Shown one piece after another: positions 6,517 through 12,106 of a stretch of 12,106 nucleotides of DNA (the stretch's first letter is position 1; each line of letters opens with the position of its first letter). Source of the stretch: Streptomyces rimosus subsp. rimosus (lineage in GTDB: Bacteria > Actinomycetota > Actinomycetes > Streptomycetales > Streptomycetaceae); assembly GCF_000720725.1 (NCBI RefSeq), contig NZ_JOCQ01000165.1:1-12106 (forward strand), in the 5' to 3' direction. Under the pieces are notes generated by a model that had not been told where the DNA came from, searched no databases, and worked only from the letters and a program-made list of their open reading frames with translations. The position numbers and the translations under genes were made by a program.

Positions 6517-7959
6517 GTGGCCTTGACCCAGCCTCTGCCGACGTCACCCCCTCCCGCCCACGAGGGCATCCTGCGGCGGCAGTCGCTCCGCGAGTCCGCC
6601 GCCCGTACGTACGCGCGTTCGCTGCCCATCGTCCCGGTGCGCGCCCGCGGGCTGACCATCGAAGGCGCCGACGGCCGCCGCTATCTGGACTGCCTCTCCG
6701 GGGCAGGCACCCTGGCGCTCGGGCACAACCACCCGGTCGTCCTGGAGGCCATCCGCGCCGTCCTCGACTCCGGCGCCCCGCTGCACGTCCTCGACCTGGC
6801 GACCCCGGTCAAGGACGCCTTCGTCACCGAACTGTTCGCCACCCTGCCCGCCGAACTGGCCGAGCACGGCCGCATCCAGTTCTGCGGCCCGGCCGGCACG
6901 GACGCCGTCGAGGCCGCCTTCAAGCTCGTACGCACCGCCACCGGCCGGGACGGGCTCGCCGCCTTCACCGGCGCGTACCACGGCATGACGGCGGGGGCGC
7001 TCGCCGCGTCCGGGGGCGCGCGGGACACCTCCGTGACCCGCCTCCCGTATCCGTACGACTACCGCTGCCCCTTCGGTACGGGCGGCGAGCGCGGCGCCGA
7101 ACTGGCCGCCCGCTGGACGGAGAACGTCCTCGACGACGAGAAGAGCGGGATCGCCAGGCCGGCCGGAATGATCCTCGAACCGGTCCAGGGCGAGGGCGGG
7201 GTGATCCCCGCGCCCGACGGCTGGCTGCGCCGGATGCGCGAGATCACGGCCACGCGGGACATCCCCCTCATCGTGGACGAGGTGCAGACCGGCGTCGGCC
7301 GTACCGGCGCCTTCTGGGCCGTCGAGCACAGCGGCGTGGTGCCCGACGTGCTCGTGCTGTCCAAGGCCATCGGCGGCAGCCTGCCGCTCGCGGTCATCGT
7401 CTACCGCGAGGAGCTGGACGCCTGGCGCCCCGGCGCGCACGCCGGCACCTTCCGCGGCAACCAGCTCGCGATGGCCGCGGGCGCCGCCACCCTCGCGTAC
7501 GTCCGTGAGAACGGCCTGGCGCGGCGCGCCGCCGACCTGGGCGCCCGCATGCTGTCCCGGCTGGGCGGGCTCGCCGCGGAGCACGACTGCGTCGGCGACG
7601 TACGCGGCCGCGGCCTGATGCTCGGCCTGGAACTGGCCGACCCGGACGCCGCCCCCGACCCGGCGGGAGCCCGCCCGGCCGCCCCCGCGCTGGCCGCGGC
7701 CGTCCAGCAGGAGTGCCTGGCCAGGGGCCTGATCGTCGAGCTGGGCGGCCGCCATGACGCGGTGATCCGGCTGCTGCCCCCGCTCACCCTCACCGACGAG
7801 CAGGCGGACGCGGTCCTCGACCGTCTCGCCGACGCGCTGACGGCGGCGGTGCGGGCGGGGGCGGGGGCGGGGGCGGACGGCGCGAAAGGTGCGGGGAGCG
7901 CGGAAGCGGGGCCCGCGCCGGTGGCCGCGCAAGCACCGTCCCTTGAGGTGCCCTCATGA
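6517..7959 (+). CDS. Diaminobutyrate-2-oxoglutarate class III aminotransferase (siderophore operon)
   Basis: A 480-residue PLP enzyme. The best start is GTG at 6517, ten bases after AGGAGGA (6500-6506); an ATG-less extension to 6433 lacks such a site. Landmarks are FCGPAGTDAVEAAFKL (PLP phosphate loop, characteristic of DABA aminotransferases), GAYHGMTAG, DEVQTGVGRTG with Asp254, and Lys283 in VLSKAIGGSLPLAV, the Schiff-base lysine. The family transfers the amino group of glutamate to aspartate semialdehyde, giving L-2,4-diaminobutyrate. In rhizobactin-type clusters (RhbA) this feeds 1,3-diaminopropane for citrate-hydroxamate siderophores. EctB of ectoine synthesis is related, but the neighbouring IucA/IucC and GNAT genes argue for siderophore use. 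The last ~40 residues are a low-complexity Ala/Gly tail encoded partly by CGGGGG repeats. Its stop overlaps the next ATG (ATGA), implying translational coupling. Confidence 0.88.
   Translation: MALTQPLPTSPPPAHEGILRRQSLRESAARTYARSLPIVPVRARGLTIEGADGRRYLDCLSGAGTLALGHNHPVVLEAIRAVLDSGAPLHVLDLATPVKDAFVTELFATLPAELAEHGRIQFCGPAGTDAVEAAFKLVRTATGRDGLAAFTGAYHGMTAGALAASGGARDTSVTRLPYPYDYRCPFGTGGERGAELAARWTENVLDDEKSGIARPAGMILEPVQGEGGVIPAPDGWLRRMREITATRDIPLIVDEVQTGVGRTGAFWAVEHSGVVPDVLVLSKAIGGSLPLAVIVYREELDAWRPGAHAGTFRGNQLAMAAGAATLAYVRENGLARRAADLGARMLSRLGGLAAEHDCVGDVRGRGLMLGLELADPDAAPDPAGARPAAPALAAAVQQECLARGLIVELGGRHDAVIRLLPPLTLTDEQADAVLDRLADALTAAVRAGAGAGADGAKGAGSAEAGPAPVAAQAPSLEVPS
7856..7873 (+). repeat. 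CGGGGG hexamer repeat in the aminotransferase C-terminus
   Basis: Three exact CGGGGG units, flanked by further GCGGG sequence, encode part of the Ala-Gly tail (RAGAGAGADG). The unit is a multiple of three, so gain or loss of copies keeps the frame. Confidence 0.8.
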
Positions 7960-10421
7960 CGGGGGCGGTACATCGCTCCGTACGTACGAGTGACCACCAC
8001 CCGCTGCTCCGCCCCACGGCGCCCCACCACCCCGTACGCCGCCGCCCCACGGCTCGCCACAGCCCCGTGAATCCCTGCCGACCCACCACCGTCCAGACCG
8101 CGTCGAACCGCGCCGACCCTGCGAGGCACACCCCGATGAACGAACGCCCCGGCCCCGACGGGACTCCGGCCGACGAGCGACGTCTGCCCCGTGAACCCCT
8201 GGCCCGGCTGCGGGAGCCGGCCGTGCCGCGCCAGAACCGGCGCGCCGGGGCCCACGACACCGCGGAGAACGGCGAGCACGGCGGCCACACCGGCTGCGCG
8301 GTACGGCTCGGGCACCACGAACGGCACGGCCACGAGGACTGCCACGGGCTCGGAGCCACCCGGATCGTCACCGTCCACTCCGACGACGAGCTCGACTCCG
8401 CGGCCGGACCTGCCGCCGGGCACGAAGCCGCCCCGCAGGAAGACGATTCGCAGGAGACCGGCCGCCCGCAGGAAGCCGTTTCTCAGGAAACCGCTCCACA
8501 GGGCATCACCCCGCAGGAAACCGATCCGCAGGAAGCCGACCCGCAGGAACAGACCCCGCTCACATCCACCCCGCAGGAAACCGTCCTCCAGGAGACCGCC
8601 CTGCAGCTCCCCGCGCACGACCACGTCCCCGTGCACGACCGCCTGGAGCACCCGGACCCGGCCGTCGCCGCCGACAGTGCCGGCGCGGAGAGCCTGCTGC
8701 GCTGCTGGATCCGCGAGAGCGGTACGACCCGCCCGGCCGGCGACCGGCTGCGCATCCCGCTCGCCGCCGGCGCGACGGCCCTGCGCGTCCCCGTCCTGTA
8801 CTGGTCGGACACCGGCTGGCACCGCCTCGGCGCACCCGTACTGGAAGGCGCCCCCGCCGACGCCGCGCCCCTGGACGCGGTGACCCTCGCCGCCCTGCTG
8901 CGCCGCGAGGCCGTACACGGCGGTGCGGGCGGGGACACCGGCGGCGGGCCCCGCGGTACGGACAGCGAGAGCGCCGACCTCGTCGGGCGCGTCGCCGACT
9001 CCGTACGGCACACCGCCGCCTTCCTCTCGGACCGCCGGGCCACCCCGGCCGACGACCCCGGCGGCTCCCGCTTCCTCGCCGCCGAACAGGCCCTGCTCTT
9101 CGGCCACCCCATGCACCCCACCCCCAAGAGCCGGGAGGGCCTGACCGAGGCCGAGACGCGTGCCTACTCGCCGGAGCTGCGCGGCGCGTTCCGCCTGCAC
9201 TGGATGGCCGTCCACCGTGACGTGTTCGCCGCAGACTCGGCCTGGACCGAGCGCGGCCGGACCGTACCCGCCGAACGGCTGGCCGTCCGGCTCGCCGAAG
9301 GCGCGCCCCCGGCCCCCGCCGGCACCCTGCCGCTGCCGCTGCACCCCTGGCAGGCCCACCAGCTCGCCCACCGCCCGGACATCGCCGCGCTGTACGCCTC
9401 GGGCCACCTCCGCGACCTGGGCCCCGGCGGCCCCGCCTGGCACCCGACCTCCTCCGTCCGCACCCTCTTCCGCCCCGGCCGCGACACCATGCTCAAGCTC
9501 TCCCTGGGCCTGCGCATCACCAACTCCCGCCGCGACAACCTCCGCAAGGAACTGCTTCGCGGCGTCGAAGTGCACCGGCTGCTCCGCACCGGCCTCGCCG
9601 CCCAGTGGCGGGCGGCCTTCCCCGGCGCCCCGGGCTTCGACATCGTCCGCGACCCCGCGTGGCTCGGCGTCACCGGAGCCGACGGCGAGCCGGTCCACGG
9701 ACTGGACGTCGTAGTACGGCACAACCCGTTCGCCGACTCCGACGACGCGGTCTGCATCGCCGCCCTCACCTCACCGCGCCCCTGGCCCGGCCGCACCGGC
9801 CTGCGCTCCCGGCTCGCCGACGTCATCGGCGGCCTCACCGCCCGCACCGGCCGGCCCGCGGGCGCCGTCGCCACCGAGTGGTTCCTGCGCTACCTCGAAG
9901 CAGTGGTACGCCCCGTCCTCTGGCTCGACGGCACCGCCGGCGTCGCCCTCGAAGCCCACCAGCAGAACACCCTCGTCCTGCTGGACCGCAACGGCTGGCC
10001 CGTCGGCGGCCGCTACCGCGACAACCAGGGCTACTACTTCCGCGAATCGCGCCGTACGGACCTGGAGCGGCGGCTGCCCGGCATCGGCGCCACCAGCGAC
10101 ACCTTCGTCTCCGACGAGGTCACCGACGAGCGCTTCGCCTACTACCTCGGCATCAACAACGTCCTCGGCCTCATCGGAGCCTTCGGCTCCCAGCGCCTGG
10201 CCGCCGAGACCGTGCTCCTCGCCGCCTTCCGGCGCTTCCTCACCGACGCCGCCACCGGGCCCGCGGCACACCGCTCACCCCTGCCCGGCCGGCTCCTGAA
10301 CGCCCGCACCCTGCGCTGCAAAGCCAACCTGCTGACCCGGCTGCGCGGCCTGGACGAACTCGTCGGCCCCGTCGACACCCAGTCCGTCTACGTCACCATC
10401 CCCAACCCCCTCCACCTCTGA
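7956..10421 (+). CDS. IucA/IucC-family NIS siderophore synthetase with a long unusual N-terminal extension
   Basis: These ATP-dependent synthetases join an amine or hydroxamate arm to a carboxylate such as citrate. From this ATG the protein has 821 residues; family members usually have about 580-620. The conserved core starts near residue 230 (AGAESLLRCWIRES). It shows FGHPMHPTPKSREG (about 382-395), LPLHPWQ with His463, PTSSVRTLF, KLSLGLRITNSRRDN from Lys514, EAHQQNTLVLLD and YRDNQGYYFRES. The preceding ~230 residues are low-complexity: a His/Pro/Arg-rich segment, a His/Cys cluster (100-130), then PQET-like repeats (160-217). The ATG overlaps the aminotransferase stop and has GAGGTG five bases upstream. 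Alternatives are ATG 8136 (GCGAGG upstream) and GTG 8223 (GGGAG upstream); all leave over 130 extra residues. The enzyme class is secure. The start is uncertain and the substrate is inferred from context. Confidence 0.88.
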   Translation: MTGAVHRSVRTSDHHPLLRPTAPHHPVRRRPTARHSPVNPCRPTTVQTASNRADPARHTPMNERPGPDGTPADERRLPREPLARLREPAVPRQNRRAGAHDTAENGEHGGHTGCAVRLGHHERHGHEDCHGLGATRIVTVHSDDELDSAAGPAAGHEAAPQEDDSQETGRPQEAVSQETAPQGITPQETDPQEADPQEQTPLTSTPQETVLQETALQLPAHDHVPVHDRLEHPDPAVAADSAGAESLLRCWIRESGTTRPAGDRLRIPLAAGATALRVPVLYWSDTGWHRLGAPVLEGAPADAAPLDAVTLAALLRREAVHGGAGGDTGGGPRGTDSESADLVGRVADSVRHTAAFLSDRRATPADDPGGSRFLAAEQALLFGHPMHPTPKSREGLTEAETRAYSPELRGAFRLHWMAVHRDVFAADSAWTERGRTVPAERLAVRLAEGAPPAPAGTLPLPLHPWQAHQLAHRPDIAALYASGHLRDLGPGGPAWHPTSSVRTLFRPGRDTMLKLSLGLRITNSRRDNLRKELLRGVEVHRLLRTGLAAQWRAAFPGAPGFDIVRDPAWLGVTGADGEPVHGLDVVVRHNPFADSDDAVCIAALTSPRPWPGRTGLRSRLADVIGGLTARTGRPAGAVATEWFLRYLEAVVRPVLWLDGTAGVALEAHQQNTLVLLDRNGWPVGGRYRDNQGYYFRESRRTDLERRLPGIGATSDTFVSDEVTDERFAYYLGINNVLGLIGAFGSQRLAAETVLLAAFRRFLTDAATGPAAHRSPLPGRLLNARTLRCKANLLTRLRGLDELVGPVDTQSVYVTIPNPLHL
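8433..8606 (+). repeat. 15-bp-period coding repeat (PQET-like pentapeptides) in the first synthetase
   Basis: CCGCAGGAA recurs at 8433, 8466, 8511, 8526, 8541 and 8571, all in the synthetase frame. From 8466 onward degenerate units fall every 15 bases (8481, 8496, 8556, 8586 and 8601 as well). About 12 units encode [P/S/L]-Q-E-[T/A]-x. This is a plain tandem expansion, not the A(D/N)LXX pentapeptide-repeat fold. It lies in the extension ahead of the catalytic core and probably forms a disordered acidic linker. Confidence 0.85.
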
Positions 10422-10453
10422 CCTTCCACCGCTGACCTCTCACCTCTGACCTC
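10414..10453 (+). repeat. CTCTGAC short repeat over the stop codon and start of the spacer
   Basis: Variants of CTCTGACC or CGCTGACC occur about five times between 10414 and 10453 (for example CTCTGACCTCTGACCTCTG near 10444). The first copy contains the synthetase TGA stop (10419-10421). The other 100 bases of the spacer up to the acetyltransferase show nothing beyond the ribosome-binding site. Confidence 0.75.
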
Positions 10454-10551
10454 TGACCTCTGCCCCTTCCACCCGCGCACCCTGCACCTCCGATTCCTGC
10501 CCGCCCGCCCCGTGACCTCGTGAGGAGGCCCGGAAAGGAGAGAGCGCCGCC

Positions 10552-11301
10552 GTGCCCCCCACCGAATCCGGCATCGACCCAGGGTCCGAGAAGGCCTTCG
10601 ACCACCCCCTCGAAGGCACTCCGGACGACGCGCTCGACGACACCCTCGACCTGCACCTGCCCCCCGACATCACCGCCCTCTTCAGCGACGCGCCGCTGTC
10701 CGCCGACCCGGCCGACAGCCCGCGCGGCGGCCTGCTGCTCGACCACATCAACGACTGGGGCCCGGCCTCCACCGCCGCGGGCCCGTTCCAGCTCGTACCC
10801 GTACGCATCGAGCGCGACCTGCCGCTGATCTCCGCCTGGATGAACGACCCGGCCGTCGCGGCCTTCTGGGAACTGGCCGGGCCCGAGGAGATCACCGCCG
10901 CCCACCTGCGCGCCCAGCTCGACGGCGACGGGCGCAGCGTGCCCTGCCTCGGCGTACTGGGCGGCGTGCCCATGAGCTACTGGGAGATCTACCGCGCCGA
11001 CCTGGACCCCGTCGCCCGCTACTACCCGGCCCGGCCGCACGACACGGGGCTGCACCTGCTGATCGGAGGCGTCGCCGACCGGGGACGCGGCATCGGCACC
11101 GCGCTGCTGCGCGCCACCGCCGACCTCGTCCTGGACCACCGCCCGCAGTGCGGCCGCGTCATCGCCGAGCCCGACCTGCGCAACATCCCGTCCGTCGCCG
11201 CCTTCCTCGGCGCCGGGTTCCGCTACGCCGACGAGCTCGACCTGCCCGCCAAACGAGCCGCCCTCATGGTCCGCGACCGCGTCCACCGCCACCTCCTGTG
11301 A
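10552..11301 (+). CDS. GNAT N-acetyltransferase of siderophore type (IucB/RhbD/AlcB-like)
   Basis: A 249-residue protein starting at GTG, with AAAGGAGAG (10534-10542) nine bases upstream. The first ~75 residues are acidic and poorly conserved (e.g. TPDDALDDTLDLHLPPD). The GNAT_8-type domain follows: FQLVPVRIERDLPLISAWMN, then AAFWELAGP, and MSYWEIYRAD. The acetyl-CoA pyrophosphate loop is R177-GRGIG-182 in DRGRGIGTALLRA, followed by EPDLRNIPSVAAFLGAGFRY. Relatives transfer an acyl group from CoA to the hydroxylated terminal amine of lysine, cadaverine or diaminopropane, making the hydroxamate iron ligand. Placement between two IucA/IucC synthetases matches rhizobactin/schizokinen-type order. 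The acyl donor (acetyl or a longer chain) cannot be told from the sequence. It is separated from the upstream gene by 130 bases and probably cotranscribed. Confidence 0.87.
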   Translation: MPPTESGIDPGSEKAFDHPLEGTPDDALDDTLDLHLPPDITALFSDAPLSADPADSPRGGLLLDHINDWGPASTAAGPFQLVPVRIERDLPLISAWMNDPAVAAFWELAGPEEITAAHLRAQLDGDGRSVPCLGVLGGVPMSYWEIYRADLDPVARYYPARPHDTGLHLLIGGVADRGRGIGTALLRATADLVLDHRPQCGRVIAEPDLRNIPSVAAFLGAGFRYADELDLPAKRAALMVRDRVHRHLL

Positions 11302-11602
11302 CCACGCCCCTCACCTGCGCCCGCCGCCGTCGCCCACACGCCGGCGGCTCCGGCCTGCCCGCCACTCCCATCGGTCCATGCCGTCTCACCGGTCCGCGCC
11401 GTCTCACTGGTCCGCGCCGTCTTACCGGCCCGCGCCGTCTTACCGGCCCGCGCCGTCTCACCGGTCCGGGTCGTCTCACCGGCCCGGGCTGCCTCCCCGG
11501 CCGCCCCGCGCGTCCCTTCCGCACTGCCCGCGTCTCCGCACCTGACCCCCTATCCCAAGGCACTGTCCGTGTAGCTCAGGTCTCGTCCCCAGGAGTCCCG
11601 CC
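11302..11602. other. 301-bp spacer between the acetyltransferase and second synthetase genes
   Basis: It holds an 18-bp tandem repeat in its middle third (listed separately) and a weak hairpin at 11323-11348 (GCCGCCG/CGGCGGC, 12-base loop) just after the acetyltransferase stop. The ribosome-binding site AGGAG of the next gene is at 11591-11595. No gene and no iron box were seen. The open frame crossing it on the plus strand overlaps the acetyltransferase out of frame and reads the minisatellite as repeated RRLTGP; it is not credible as a gene. Confidence 0.65.
11380..11505 (+). repeat. 18-bp minisatellite, about seven copies
   Basis: Tandem units of consensus GCCGTCTCACCGGTCCGC start at 11380, 11398, 11416, 11434, 11452, 11470 and 11488. 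Units 3 and 4 are identical; others differ by one to a few changes (C/T in TCACCGG and in GGTCC). The last copy is degenerate, and 11362-11379 may be a decayed eighth. Several units contain the palindrome ACCGGT. It is noncoding on my reading and lies in the leader between two siderophore genes. Confidence 0.92.

Positions 11603-12106
<504 letters not shown>

Noticed and set aside
6006..7508. 500-codon plus-strand frame through the divergent spacer into the aminotransferase
   Set aside because: Extremely Arg/Pro/Gly-rich translation in the wrong frame of a clear PLP enzyme; no start signal.
7401..9722. 773-codon minus-strand open frame opposite the aminotransferase and first synthetase
   Set aside because: It is antisense to two well-supported genes, has low-complexity Gly/Val/Arg composition, and has no recognised motif or ribosome-binding site.

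Overview
The window is very GC-rich, with strong G/C bias at third codon positions, GTG/TTG starts and long spurious antisense frames. With this gene content it points to a Streptomyces-like actinomycete chromosome. No rRNA, tRNA, CRISPR array or phage gene was seen. Every function below is read from sequence motifs; no database search was run.

Layout. (1) 1-1647, + strand: the 3' part of a secreted M1-type zinc metallopeptidase whose start lies off the left edge. (2) 1787-3274, +: hflX, a ribosome-associated GTPase, preceded by two GC-rich inverted repeats. (3) 3348-4651: an apparently complete IS30-family insertion sequence with one intact DDE transposase on the - strand. It sits between two halves of what looks like the shared terminator hairpin of hflX and the next, convergent gene. 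(4) 4758-5945, -: a lipoprotein-type trypsin-like serine peptidase with its own strong terminator. (5) 5946-6516: a 571-bp divergent spacer with no recognisable gene. (6) 6517 to the right edge, +: a biosynthetic operon for an NRPS-independent siderophore (NIS). Its genes are a diaminobutyrate-type class III aminotransferase, an IucA/IucC synthetase whose start overlaps the aminotransferase stop by 4 bases, a GNAT N-acyltransferase, and the first 168 codons of a second IucA/IucC (DesD-like) synthetase starting at TTG.

How the genes work together. In characterised citrate-hydroxamate systems (rhizobactin, schizokinen type), a DABA aminotransferase makes 2,4-diaminobutyrate. A decarboxylase then gives 1,3-diaminopropane, an N-hydroxylase and an acetyltransferase make the hydroxamate arms, and two IucA/IucC synthetases join the arms to citrate. 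Aminotransferase, acetyltransferase and two synthetases are here. Decarboxylase, monooxygenase and transport genes are not in the window and would be expected to the right. The product is therefore an inference.

The most unusual aspect is how many simple tandem repeats the siderophore operon carries. They are a CGGGGG tract in the aminotransferase tail, a His/Cys-rich patch followed by a 15-bp-period PQET-like repeat in a roughly 230-residue extension of the first synthetase, a CTCTGAC repeat over that gene's stop codon, an 18-bp minisatellite between the acetyltransferase and the second synthetase, and a Glu-Pro run inserted after the conserved start of the second synthetase. The genes left of 6000 show nothing comparable.
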